Assembly: GCA_027018875.1 (NCBI GenBank)
Contig: JALUYA010000047.1
Location: 1-64,000 of the forward strand
Length of the DNA stretch: 64,000 nt
DNA from: Gammaproteobacteria bacterium
GTDB taxonomy: Bacteria > Pseudomonadota > Gammaproteobacteria > JAKDMP01
Direction of reading: 5' to 3'
Part shown: positions 1-8,664 of the stretch, piece by piece
How positions within the stretch are numbered: position 1 is the first letter of the stretch
Layout: the number at the start of each line of letters is the position of its first letter
Position numbers and translations under genes: made by a program
The notes under the pieces: generated by a model
Databases searched by the model: none
What the model saw: the letters and a program-made list of their open reading frames with translations, nothing else
Told to the model about the DNA's origin: nothing

Positions 1-151
1 TTCCCGCCGCCCGCTCGCGCTCCAGTTCCCCGCCCGCCGTCAACACCGCCAGCCCCGCCGAGTCGTAGCCCCGGTACTCCAGCCGCCGCAGCCCCTCGAG
101 TAAAATCGGAACAACGTCTCGCTCGGCTAAAGCGCCAACTATGCCACACAT
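1..151 (-). CDS. glmS: Glucosamine-fructose-6-phosphate aminotransferase, N-terminal fragment
   Basis: Only the first 50 codons lie in the window; the rest runs off the left edge. The start ATG is at 151-149 and the protein begins [20 protein letters not shown], followed by [16 protein letters not shown]. This is the hallmark N-terminus of GlmS. The Cys after the initiator Met is the glutaminase nucleophile of the class II amidotransferase domain. GlmS makes glucosamine-6-phosphate, the first committed step to UDP-GlcNAc. It is the last gene of the minus-strand polysaccharide locus, 55 nt after the WbpM-like gene whose substrate is normally UDP-GlcNAc. The placement makes metabolic sense, though glmS is also an essential cell-wall gene and may have its own promoter. 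Confidence 0.93.
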   Translation of the reverse strand, partial: MCGIVGALAERDVVPILLEGLRRLEYRGYDSAGLAVLTAGGELERERAAG

Positions 152-205
152 ATCCCGAAGCCATCTCCAATTTTCAAAAAAAACCGGCTTCCGCTACCCG
201 GGAAA

Positions 206-2239
206 TCAACCCCGGCGCTCGCCTCCTGCTCCCGTTAGCGGTATTATTGATTTTTTTTGTTCGAGTGATTTGTATCCATCTTGCTCAATCAACTCAGCCG
301 GTTTGACAGTGCGAAAAGTGGGAGCTACTTTGCCTAGAGCTATATCCGGAGTCATCCACTCTGGAACAATCTGGTGCAAAAAACTTACAGCACTATCTAG
401 ATTTCCGACCCGACAAGCCTTAATGCAGTCATCTATTAAATGTTTTATACGTTTACGATCGGAAAAATTGGTAGATGCCGCCATAAAAAGTTTTGGATGC
501 TCGGTTCCCAATCGCCGCTCCTGCCGATACAGCAGTTCCTCATACAATTTTTCTCCAGGACGTAACCCAGTGTAGACAATCTGAATATCACGACCCGGTT
601 CCAGGCCGCTCAAGCGGATGAGCTGTTCAGCAAGAGCTTTGATTTGTACCGGCTCTCCCATATCCAGTACAAAAACCCCATCCTGCACCGAAGCCCCCGC
701 TTCCATTACCAAAGCCACCGCTTCGGGAATCAGCATAAAATAACGCATAATCGATTCGTGGGTAACTGTCACCGGCCCTCCCGCGGCAATCTGCTTTTGA
801 AAATGCGGGATTACTGAACCAGAGGAACCCAGTACGTTGCCAAAGCGAGTTACCACAAACCGAGTTGATGACTGGCCATTTGCACACAGGCAGATCAGTT
901 CCGCAACCCGCTTGGTCGCACCCATAACATTGGCCGGATAAACCGCCTTATCGGTAGAAACCATCACGAACCGCTCAACTCGGTGCCGAATCGTCGTCTC
1001 AACAACAACCTGTGTTCCTTCCACATTGGCTAAGATACCCGCCAAGGGATTTTGTTCAACAAGGGGAACATGCTTATAAGCCGCAGCATGAAACACCACC
1101 TGGGGATGAAAATCAACAAATAATTGTTCCAATCGACACGCATCCCGGACATCAGCAAGAATGCACGTTACCCGCTTCCCATACTCCTTGCACAATTCCA
1201 TCTGAATCCGGTAGAGGTTATATTCCCCATTGTCGATAATCATTAGCCGCACCCCCGGATGGGCGCGCATGATCTGGCGGCAAAGTTCCGACCCGATTGA
1301 GCCACCTCCGCCGGTTACGATCACCCGTTTATCGGCCAACCAGATGGAGACGTTTTCGCTGCCGATTTGAATTGGCTCACGTCCAAGCAAATCGTCGAAC
1401 AAAACCGGCCGCAGAGCGGATAACGCGACTTGACCTTGGGGTAAATCGGCCAAGGAAGGAAGGGTAAGACAGGCAATTTTCGCAGCTTCGCAAATCCCCA
1501 ATACCCGGCGCAATACCTGACGTGACACCGAAGGCATCGCATAGAGCACAATATCGGCATCGACACGGCGGATAACACGCGCCAGATCTTCGATCCGTCC
1601 ACGCACCCGCACACCCTGAACTTCCCGCCCCTGTTTCTGTGGATCATCATCGACCAGCGCCATCGGTACATATCTTGGGTGACGCACCAGATCCCTCACC
1701 AAGGCTTCACCCGCCTGACCACTTCCCACGATCACCGCCCGTTTACCGCCACTAAACGTGCTACGCAGAGTGCGATCCCTCCATACGCGATAAAGTAACC
1801 GCCCGGAAGCAAGCCCTCCGAAAAGAATAAAGGGATAGATCACAAGAATCAAACGGGGAAAGCCGGTCAGCCGATCACTGACGAATGCCGCCGCCATCGT
1901 AAGCAATGCCCCGACAATCACGGCTTGCACCAAACGGATCAGATCCGGTATAGACGCAAAGCGCCATAATCCCCGGTAGCAACCTCGCCACCATAACGTG
2001 ATACTGTGGCAAATAAGGGCGAGTATTGCGAATTCCGCCACTCTGCGAAGATCCAGAAGATGAGCCGGGGTATAACCGCCAAACCGTACCCAGAACCCCA
2101 GGGCCAAGCTACCGGGAATCCAGAGCAAATCATGCACGAAAACAAACAGGCGACGAAGCCGCAAGACTACCGGAGTCTGCCCTTTTGGCACCAACTGCAC
2201 CTGGTTGGGTTCACCTCTCTTCAGCCCCTGCTTCCTCAC
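206..2239 (-). CDS. WbpM/CapD-type membrane UDP-sugar 4,6-dehydratase
   Basis: 677 residues with a GTG start. The first ~150 residues contain about four hydrophobic helices. A first Rossmann motif (VIVGSGQAGEALV, near residue 170) belongs to the regulatory-like domain. A second, catalytic SDR domain begins at VIVTGGGGSIGSE (near residue 310). The active-site stretch STDKAVYPANVMGATKR has Met where most SDRs have the catalytic Tyr (MxxxK), as is typical of the WbpM/FlaA1 group. Size and layout match the long WbpM/PglF/CapD proteins, which convert UDP-GlcNAc to a UDP-4-keto-6-deoxy sugar at the inner membrane. A DegT aminotransferase and a PglC-like priming transferase directly upstream suggest that the keto-sugar is aminated and used as the first sugar on undecaprenyl phosphate. 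The exact stereochemistry of the product cannot be read from sequence. Confidence 0.92.
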   Translation of the reverse strand: MRKQGLKRGEPNQVQLVPKGQTPVVLRLRRLFVFVHDLLWIPGSLALGFWVRFGGYTPAHLLDLRRVAEFAILALICHSITLWWRGCYRGLWRFASIPDLIRLVQAVIVGALLTMAAAFVSDRLTGFPRLILVIYPFILFGGLASGRLLYRVWRDRTLRSTFSGGKRAVIVGSGQAGEALVRDLVRHPRYVPMALVDDDPQKQGREVQGVRVRGRIEDLARVIRRVDADIVLYAMPSVSRQVLRRVLGICEAAKIACLTLPSLADLPQGQVALSALRPVLFDDLLGREPIQIGSENVSIWLADKRVIVTGGGGSIGSELCRQIMRAHPGVRLMIIDNGEYNLYRIQMELCKEYGKRVTCILADVRDACRLEQLFVDFHPQVVFHAAAYKHVPLVEQNPLAGILANVEGTQVVVETTIRHRVERFVMVSTDKAVYPANVMGATKRVAELICLCANGQSSTRFVVTRFGNVLGSSGSVIPHFQKQIAAGGPVTVTHESIMRYFMLIPEAVALVMEAGASVQDGVFVLDMGEPVQIKALAEQLIRLSGLEPGRDIQIVYTGLRPGEKLYEELLYRQERRLGTEHPKLFMAASTNFSDRKRIKHLIDDCIKACRVGNLDSAVSFLHQIVPEWMTPDIALGKVAPTFRTVKPAELIEQDGYKSLEQKKSIIPLTGAGGERRG

Positions 2240-2271
2240 GACATCACCCCCATTTTGCGACAGCCTCTATT

Positions 2272-2883
2272 TTACCCCCCGCGACGCAAATACCCCAGCA
2301 CGCCCAAGGTTTTCAGGATCACGCCGATATCCCGCCACAGGGTGGCGTACCTGGCATACTCCAGATTGAGTCGGATTTTCTCCGGCATGATCTCCTGAAC
2401 ATAGGCCGCCTCCCGATCGTCAAAATGCGCCAATACCACTTCCTCGTCGCGAAATGCGACCGAGGCGGGATCGGTAATACCGGGCATGAGATTCAGCACC
2501 CGTCGCTGCCCTTCGGAGTATTGCTCGACGTAGTAGGGAACCTCGGGCCGCGGCCCTACCATGCTCATATTTCCCATAACAACATTCATTAGCTGCGGCA
2601 ACTCGTCGAGCTTGGCTCGCCGCAACCAACGCCCCACTCGCGTCACCCGGGGATCGCCTGCTGCAGTTATCAGCCCACCTCCTTGCCCGGCATCTACCCG
2701 CATGGTGCGGAATTTCCAGATCCTGAATGGCTTCCCATGGTGACCAACACGAACTTGTCGGAAGAAAGCAGGGCCACCATCGTCCAGCCTGATCAAAATA
2801 ATCACTAACACAAACCATGGCAGCAACATCACCAGCCCAACACTGGCAACCACCAAGTCAAATATCCGTTTCGGCTTACTCAC
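2272..2883 (-). CDS. PglC/WcaJ-type undecaprenyl-phosphate sugar-1-phosphate transferase
   Basis: 203 residues, the size of a minimal monotopic phosphoglycosyl transferase. One N-terminal hydrophobic segment (residues ~8-33) is followed by the bacterial sugar transferase domain with [20 protein letters not shown], the charged [22 protein letters not shown] block and PGITDP. The family transfers a sugar-1-phosphate from a UDP-sugar to undecaprenyl phosphate, priming repeat-unit assembly on the cytoplasmic face of the inner membrane. The GTG start overlaps the aminotransferase stop by 4 nt (GTGA), so the two are translationally coupled. The short PglC-like form, plus the 4,6-dehydratase and aminotransferase neighbours, points to a bacillosamine- or QuiNAc4N-like first sugar. 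No PglD-type N-acetyltransferase is seen. Confidence 0.93.
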   Translation of the reverse strand: MSKPKRIFDLVVASVGLVMLLPWFVLVIILIRLDDGGPAFFRQVRVGHHGKPFRIWKFRTMRVDAGQGGGLITAAGDPRVTRVGRWLRRAKLDELPQLMNVVMGNMSMVGPRPEVPYYVEQYSEGQRRVLNLMPGITDPASVAFRDEEVVLAHFDDREAAYVQEIMPEKIRLNLEYARYATLWRDIGVILKTLGVLGYLRRGG

Positions 2884-4055
2884 AGAGCAAACCTTTCGAG
2901 CACATTATTCACCGCCCCAACGACATCCTCGACATCGCCAGCGGACAGACCAGGATGCAACGGCAGGCTAACCAGGCGTCGGTAAGCATCCTCAGCGACC
3001 GGAAACGCCTGGGGACGATAGCCATAGCGATCACGATAGTAGGGATGGCGATGCAACGGGATAAAATGCACCGAAGTACCAATATTGCGCCGCGAGAGCT
3101 CTTCAATGAACCGATTACGGTTGATACTCAATCTCTCGATAACCAACCGCACCGGATACAGATGGCGTGCACTTACAACCTCCTTGCGTACCACGGGAAT
3201 CCGCACCAATCCACTTCCGCTCCAGGCCGAATCGTAAATATCTGCTACCTCTTCACGCCGCGCTTGCATCGCTTCCAGCTTGGCCAGTTGCACCAAACCC
3301 ATTGCCGCTGCAGGGTCGGTGAGATTGTACTTGTATCCCGGCTCGACAATTTCATAAAACCAGCTCTCCCCCTTGTTGTAGCGGCGCCAGGCATCGCGGC
3401 TCATGCCATGCAAGGCAAGCGGGCGTACCCTCTCAATCAACTCGGGTGCGCCGGTCAACATGCCGCCTTCTCCGGTCGTGAGATTCTTCGTCGCATAGAA
3501 GCTGAACGCAGCCATGTTTTCTCCCGAACCGACCGGCTTGCCTTTCCATGCCGAAGCTACGGCATGGGCGGCATCTTCGATCAGCTCCACCCGGTGCTGA
3601 TTGCATAGGGAACGGAAACCATCCAGATCCACCGGATGACCTGCGTAATGCACGACCATGACCGCTCGGGTATGAGTCGTGATTGCCCGGCTCACAGCCT
3701 CCACCGACAGATTCAATGTATCCGCATCCACGTCTACCAATACCGGGCGAGCACCCACGTGCTCCACCACATTTGCGCTTGCCGCGAAGGTCATAGTGGG
3801 AACGATTACCTCATCGCCAGGCCCAATGCCATGTGCGCATAGCGCCAAATGAAGCGCCGCTGTACAGGAAGACACTGCAAGCGCTGCGGGCGCCCCCACC
3901 CGTTCGGCGAACACCTGTTCGAATTCCCTGACCCGTGGCCCGGCGGTAATCCACCCGGAACGTAACGCTTCCGTTACGGCAGCGACTTCTTCCTCGCCGA
4001 TTGCAGGGGGCGAAAAGGCAAGAAAATCCTCACGCCTACACGTTTTTTCAACCAT
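2880..4055 (-). CDS. DegT/DnrJ/EryC1/StrS sugar aminotransferase
   Basis: 391 residues from the ATG at 4055, chosen because GAGG lies 8 nt upstream; a longer reading frame begins at 4139 but would overlap the preceding gene more deeply. The fold-type I PLP enzyme shows AVSSCTAALHLAL, IEDAAHAVAS, and the PLP-lysine motif SFYATKNLTTGEGG. The C-terminal SLPLHPGLSAGDVEDVV is typical. These enzymes aminate UDP-4-keto-6-deoxyhexoses using glutamate. The start lies 8 nt inside the end of the frameshifted methyltransferase, and the stop overlaps the next gene. With the WbpM-like dehydratase two genes downstream it completes a route to a 4-amino-4,6-dideoxy sugar nucleotide, a PglE-like role. Confidence 0.92.
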   Translation of the reverse strand: MVEKTCRREDFLAFSPPAIGEEEVAAVTEALRSGWITAGPRVREFEQVFAERVGAPAALAVSSCTAALHLALCAHGIGPGDEVIVPTMTFAASANVVEHVGARPVLVDVDADTLNLSVEAVSRAITTHTRAVMVVHYAGHPVDLDGFRSLCNQHRVELIEDAAHAVASAWKGKPVGSGENMAAFSFYATKNLTTGEGGMLTGAPELIERVRPLALHGMSRDAWRRYNKGESWFYEIVEPGYKYNLTDPAAAMGLVQLAKLEAMQARREEVADIYDSAWSGSGLVRIPVVRKEVVSARHLYPVRLVIERLSINRNRFIEELSRRNIGTSVHFIPLHRHPYYRDRYGYRPQAFPVAEDAYRRLVSLPLHPGLSAGDVEDVVGAVNNVLERFAL

Positions 4056-4736
4056 GATTTTCCTCATAACTAAATACTGCATAAGCATCGCCGAAAACTG
4101 TTCCTGTATAGGTTTTCCGCCACTCTGGTCGAGATCCAATCAGCGATCCAAACACTGGGTTACGATATACGATACGGCATCGGTGTGGCGTATTCTCAAT
4201 CGACTGTAAAAGATTTTTTACAAGCTTAGTTACCGTATTAGCCCCAAATGGATTAAAAAGAAAAATTACTGTCTCGTCACCCATGAACTTATACTCTGCC
4301 GCATCCTCGTTTACCACTTCGAACGGCTTGCCTTCGAGCCGAAGGCTCATACATAACTTATTTAAATTTCTTAGCGCACACCCACACAGAACCGACGATG
4401 TATCTATACCCCGCACATAACCGCATTGCATCGCCAATGCCAGTGCTAGTATCCGTCCCTTGCCACACCCAATATCGATCAGTACGTCAGCAGACGAAAG
4501 GCTGATATCCTGGAACACCCGTCTCACCGACAGTACATGTGTTGCCTGATAACCGCGGCTATCACGGCATCTGCCCCCCCCAATTTTTCGATTGAAATCC
4601 TTCCTCGCGTATCAACGCCAAACCGGAAATCAAAATATACATCATGAACTTTAAAAAAACCCTGGAACAGTGCATACTGCAAACCTAGTTTTCGAACACG
4701 GCCTAGTACCAGAACCATCCAAGTCAATAATTTCAT
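4048..4736 (-). pseudogene. SAM-dependent methyltransferase split by a frameshift at a G8 tract
   Basis: Two adjacent reading frames together make one class I methyltransferase of about 229 residues. The N-terminal part starts at the ATG at 4736 (in-frame GTG at 4739) and ends at 4524 after ISIEKLGGADAVIAAVIRQ. The second frame reads GYQATHVLSVRRVF, then the SAM-binding DVLIDIGCGKGRILALAL, to the stop at 4048. Reading FRFGVDTRGRISIEKLG straight into GYQATHV restores the usual layout of this family, in which a 'GVDTxG' motif precedes a 'YQxT' motif. The frames separate right after a run of eight C on the plus strand (4574-4581). A ninth base would join them. This could be an assembly error, a true mutation or phase variation. 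The substrate is unknown. Confidence 0.78.
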
Positions 4737-4758
4737 CACAGTTACTACGCCCCTTCCA

Positions 4759-5922
4759 CTATTTGTATGCCGTTACCTTTCTTGCCCTAAGCAGCAAAAT
4801 TAATGCCACCGCAAATGCCGTATTTGCTACCACAAAACCAAGAATTCCCCGAACAAAACGAACCTTCAACGACTTATTACGAACTGTATATCCCACCAGT
4901 GAACCAATGCACATCAATACCAAAGGGGAAACTCCCAAATATCCCCACCATGTATTTTCTATCACACCCACAGTTGCACCGACAATCCAGACAATGATAA
5001 ACACCGGAGAGCACCAACGTAAAATTTTATGTGACCATAACGCCCAGGCATACCTAGGATAAGAAATTGGATTTAATAAATTTCGATACTTTAACGTGCC
5101 CTGCCAATTACGCAATGTCATACGCACCCTGGTGTGGAACTCTGCCCGCATTGCGGGCAACATACTATCTACAGCAATCGCCTGCTCCGCATAAATCACC
5201 TGTTTCCCTTGTATGATGACATCCAATGGTACTATGCAATCTTCGCCGACATATCCCGGAAGCTCGGGAATTAATTCTCTTCGTACTGCCAAGCAAGCAC
5301 CCGTCGCTACGGCAAGAAGACCGCAACGACTCTCCATAGCGCGGATGTCCGACTCAATATTCCAATATGCCTTGTGACCTTCAGATATACCCATCTCCGA
5401 GGTTTGCAGAACAAGTCTCCCAGTCACCGCACCAATCCGAGGATCCACGAATGGGCGGAGCAACTCCCTCATACAGGTCCTATTGAAGCGCGTATCTGCG
5501 TCGGTGAAAACCACCACCTCCGAAGTTATCATGTGCAATGCATGGTTTTGTGCACTGCTTTTACCGGCATGTATCGGGGTCTCAACATACACGAGCCTGT
5601 TATCTTTAAAGTTTGCCACAATATCTCGTGCAACGCTATCTGGGCCGTCAGAAACGACGACAACTTCCAGCTTTGCATCTAGCCCATCGGATTGTAATAT
5701 ATTGATCAATCGTTCTTTGAGTTGCCAGTTCTCTCTATATACCGTCAACAGCACGGTTACAGAGGAGATATATGTTCCTCCCGCTTCGAGTCTTCGCTCT
5801 TTTCGTCCTGTAATCACACAGATAATCTTCAACACGAAGAAGTAACCAAGGTAGATATAAAAACAACCCAGCATACCCACCAAAATCAGTATAATGAATA
5901 TCTCATGCACTTTATCCATCAT
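4759..5922 (-). CDS. Membrane-anchored GT2-family glycosyltransferase
   Basis: 387 residues. A hydrophobic N-terminal segment (~8-35) is followed by a GT-A domain: VTVLLTVYRE, VVVVSDGPDS, and the nucleotide-sugar/metal motif VVFTDADTRF (DxD equivalent). GEDCIVPLD and TRVRMTLRNWQGTL are the acceptor-side ED and (Q/R)xxRW-like motifs of processive or membrane GT2 enzymes. Two or three C-terminal transmembrane helices follow. It probably adds one sugar to the undecaprenyl-linked oligosaccharide, and is the only recognisable non-priming glycosyltransferase in the locus. The start at 5922 (ATG ATG) has a GAAGGGAA ribosome-binding site and overlaps the upstream stop by 11 nt. Donor and acceptor cannot be predicted. 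Confidence 0.88.
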   Translation of the reverse strand: MMDKVHEIFIILILVGMLGCFYIYLGYFFVLKIICVITGRKERRLEAGGTYISSVTVLLTVYRENWQLKERLINILQSDGLDAKLEVVVVSDGPDSVARDIVANFKDNRLVYVETPIHAGKSSAQNHALHMITSEVVVFTDADTRFNRTCMRELLRPFVDPRIGAVTGRLVLQTSEMGISEGHKAYWNIESDIRAMESRCGLLAVATGACLAVRRELIPELPGYVGEDCIVPLDVIIQGKQVIYAEQAIAVDSMLPAMRAEFHTRVRMTLRNWQGTLKYRNLLNPISYPRYAWALWSHKILRWCSPVFIIVWIVGATVGVIENTWWGYLGVSPLVLMCIGSLVGYTVRNKSLKVRFVRGILGFVVANTAFAVALILLLRARKVTAYK

Positions 5923-6826
5923 TTCCCTTCAGCTGTAACTCACAAACCGCCTGCAAGCCGTTAAGTTTTCTGAGCATCTCCGACGATACACCAATTCGCA
6001 GAAGCGACCTTACAGCCAGCCTGGAGATAGGCCATAGAATAAAACTCAATCGTGAGCCTACAGATACACGCTCCTCTATATATTCCCTACGAAATCCCAT
6101 ACCCTCCTTGAATCTCTTTAGTCCAGACAACTCACCTTGAATCGGCTTGAAGCCGATAGATATCTCAGCTTCCTGAACTTTTGAAAGTGACCACATGGCA
6201 TAATTATAGATAAGTGCATTATTAGGATATGCATTTAGATATTTCGGATCTGATCTGACAATAAGAATATTGCGTGTGACACCAATTCTGAACGCCAAGA
6301 GGAAGGCCGCAAGATCGCAGCCCACCCAAGCACCCCAATACTCAGCTTGATCAAACTTCAATGCCGCCTCGAAGTAACGCTTCCAATAACGTCTCCTAGA
6401 TATTGTCAAACGTCTCCCCTGTCTGCTAAACGTAAGCGCATTCAACTTTCCCGTCTCTGCTAATACCTCTCCCGGTGAAAGGGGCGCGGTACGACAGCGT
6501 TCACATCCTCGTCGCGTTTGGTTTCTCGTCTTTCCAGATAATGAGTTCATACTATATGGTGCCTTGATAACATGACGATATGAAGGGACACCTTCCCCGT
6601 CCATGCAGCAATGCCGAACAACCCCGGCGCCATGTGCATGCACCGCTACATAATCAATAGCCGCAGCACTTATTTTATTCTCAAACGGCACAGCCTGATA
6701 CACACTTCGCGCCACTTCCACCCACAACGATCCTGCCTCATTTAACACTTTTGTACCAGTAGCCCGCATGAATTCGCTGAAAGCCAGTGCATCACGTGCT
6801 GCTTCACTTTCCATTTCTTTTAACAT
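5912..6826 (-). CDS. FemAB/GNAT-like (BioF2-type) acyltransferase-like protein
   Basis: 304 residues from the ATG at 6826, chosen for GGAG 9 nt upstream; an in-frame TTG at 6841 is a weaker alternative. The start lies 23 nt inside the upstream membrane-protein gene, so translation is probably coupled. The N-terminal half carries SLSGKTRNQTRRGCERC, which resembles the 'K(T/S)RNxIRKA' motif of FemAB-like GNAT proteins in exopolysaccharide loci. The C-terminal half has WGAWVGCDLAAFLLAFRIG and YPNNALIYNYAMWSL, matching the GNAT acceptor region. Such proteins may transfer acyl or aminoacyl groups to sugars. The call rests on motif resemblance, and the true substrate is unknown. Confidence 0.68.
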   Translation of the reverse strand: MLKEMESEAARDALAFSEFMRATGTKVLNEAGSLWVEVARSVYQAVPFENKISAAAIDYVAVHAHGAGVVRHCCMDGEGVPSYRHVIKAPYSMNSLSGKTRNQTRRGCERCRTAPLSPGEVLAETGKLNALTFSRQGRRLTISRRRYWKRYFEAALKFDQAEYWGAWVGCDLAAFLLAFRIGVTRNILIVRSDPKYLNAYPNNALIYNYAMWSLSKVQEAEISIGFKPIQGELSGLKRFKEGMGFRREYIEERVSVGSRLSFILWPISRLAVRSLLRIGVSSEMLRKLNGLQAVCELQLKGNDG

Positions 6827-8585
6827 ACAAATTTTCTCCAAATGAACCAGTGTCAGCTGCCGCCAGTGACACCACTGTTGCCAACACTATGATCAGACTC
6901 GAGTTGAACAATGCATGAACAAAGAGCGCCTCGGTAAGGCCACCAAGAAAAATTCCAAAAGCGATGCCCCCCCCTATACTGGGATAGAGTTTATAGTTTA
7001 TTGTAGCAGCGGAACGCCCATACCTACAGGCGAATACCATCGACAATAACAAGATGACATATGCAATGCTGCCCCATACCCCCCCCCAAGACGCAGCCCA
7101 GAGTAGATCGTTGTGTGGATGAGCATGCGTGCCTCCAAGGTACACGGGGATTTGTCCCTCAGAAGACAGTGTCATCGCCTGTTCCCGATAGCCTCCGAGT
7201 CCATAGCCGATTAACGGTCGAGAAAAAAGCATAAGAAAAGCTCCACGCCACATCCAGAGTCGCTTTTCCACCGTGCCGGAGTCCCTCGGGAAAATAAATT
7301 GCCCTGGAACTATCTGAGTGGGAATAATCCAGACATCGTTTCCCGGCTTGACCACAACTGTCAGGTAACCATCTTGCTCTCCTTGGAATGGCACCTTAAC
7401 AAGTCTCCACTCACTCGAATTAACTGACACACCAGAAACCTTGGCCCCAAGAGAAAACAGTGCCGATCCTTTCACCAAGATTAATGCCGGTATATTTGAG
7501 TCCAATCGGACGGCATCTGGTATGTGAACACGATATGTGTTTTTTTTGCTATCATTAGAAATTTTTAAGTATGAATTACCGATACATTTTAACCAAGGAT
7601 ATTCCGACCAAGATTCCCGTGTACTCCTCACAACAATTATATTTCCTAGGCCACTACCACCTGTCACTGCGCGATCCGCCAACGAATGTAGTATTGAGCC
7701 CGTGTTCGGACACAGCAGCAACGATGCCGGCGACGCAGAAACACGCGGGACAGTAGGCCAGTGCAATGCCGTAATCTGCTGCCAATCTCGAAGAAATCGA
7801 ACACGTACAATACTGGAAACCAAGAACGGAGAGGCGACAATAATCCCAACCCCGCTTGCCACGAGAAAGGTACGCCGCAGTCGTTGATTGACTTTCCAAC
7901 TCTCATGCGCTACCCAATAGATACCCCATACACTTAAAACAAAGGCCACCCCAACCGCACCACGCGATCCCGAGAAGATAACTCCGGCCAGACTAACTGC
8001 ATAGAGAAGCCATAAGGCAATTTCTTTCCCTTCGCTTTTTGTCTTACCCTGAATCAGCATAAGACCGACGAAAGACTGAATAGCGAGAATCGTTCCATAA
8101 TCGATCGAAACTCCAGACGTACCCGTGGCTTGGCGGTGCAGCACAAGGCTTTGCACTATCCCATACAATGCCGCAATTGCTGCCCCACTCAGAAAAATCC
8201 AACCAAATTTATCAGGCTTTATGATCCTCCTCGCTGCCCACACAGCAGCCGCAGCCGGTATAAACAGCAACCACCTTCCCAACCTCCCGAGCATCCGAAA
8301 GCCTTCAGGAGGAGAGTCAGCCGCAACCGAAGCCACTACAGCTATTGCCACCATGAGTGCTGCGGCAACCCCGATATACCACAATGTCTTGGGCAAAAAT
8401 CGCCTACGCTCAAACCCAAATAATGCAGACACCACACCAATCAATGTAAGCAGGATAAGTGCTATCCCATCAACATGGGTTACCGTAAGTGCCCCGAATG
8501 AATAGAGTACAATCGTGGCAACAGCTGTCACACCAAGGAACCGATCAATCCCCCTGGTTCGTACTTCTTGCACCTTATCAATCAT
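6804..8585 (-). CDS. O-antigen ligase/polymerase-family membrane protein (PF04932-like)
   Basis: 593 residues from the ATG at 8585, which has GGAG 6 nt upstream; a GTG at 8606 is also in frame. Many transmembrane helices flank a long non-hydrophobic insert (roughly residues 265-430) rich in beta-like sequence, presumably periplasmic. After it comes RLWMWRGAFLMLFSRPLIGYGLGGY and then GGTHAHPHNDLLWAASWGGVWGS, the Wzy_C/WaaL signature with the H-x-x-N element. Members ligate or polymerise undecaprenyl-linked glycans at the periplasmic face. A second, smaller polymerase-like protein is encoded at 11033-12451, so one may be polymerase and the other ligase. The gene contains a G9 and a G8 tract on the coding strand (plus positions 7079-7087 and 6967-6974). 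Confidence 0.85.
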   Translation of the reverse strand: MIDKVQEVRTRGIDRFLGVTAVATIVLYSFGALTVTHVDGIALILLTLIGVVSALFGFERRRFLPKTLWYIGVAAALMVAIAVVASVAADSPPEGFRMLGRLGRWLLFIPAAAAVWAARRIIKPDKFGWIFLSGAAIAALYGIVQSLVLHRQATGTSGVSIDYGTILAIQSFVGLMLIQGKTKSEGKEIALWLLYAVSLAGVIFSGSRGAVGVAFVLSVWGIYWVAHESWKVNQRLRRTFLVASGVGIIVASPFLVSSIVRVRFLRDWQQITALHWPTVPRVSASPASLLLCPNTGSILHSLADRAVTGGSGLGNIIVVRSTRESWSEYPWLKCIGNSYLKISNDSKKNTYRVHIPDAVRLDSNIPALILVKGSALFSLGAKVSGVSVNSSEWRLVKVPFQGEQDGYLTVVVKPGNDVWIIPTQIVPGQFIFPRDSGTVEKRLWMWRGAFLMLFSRPLIGYGLGGYREQAMTLSSEGQIPVYLGGTHAHPHNDLLWAASWGGVWGSIAYVILLLSMVFACRYGRSAATINYKLYPSIGGGIAFGIFLGGLTEALFVHALFNSSLIIVLATVVSLAAADTGSFGENLYVKRNGK

Positions 8586-8664
8586 CCCATGCTCCGTGCT
8601 TTCCACACCACACGGCTATAAGCAAGCACATTTTCAAGCTGAACTTTTAGCTCAGCACACGGCA

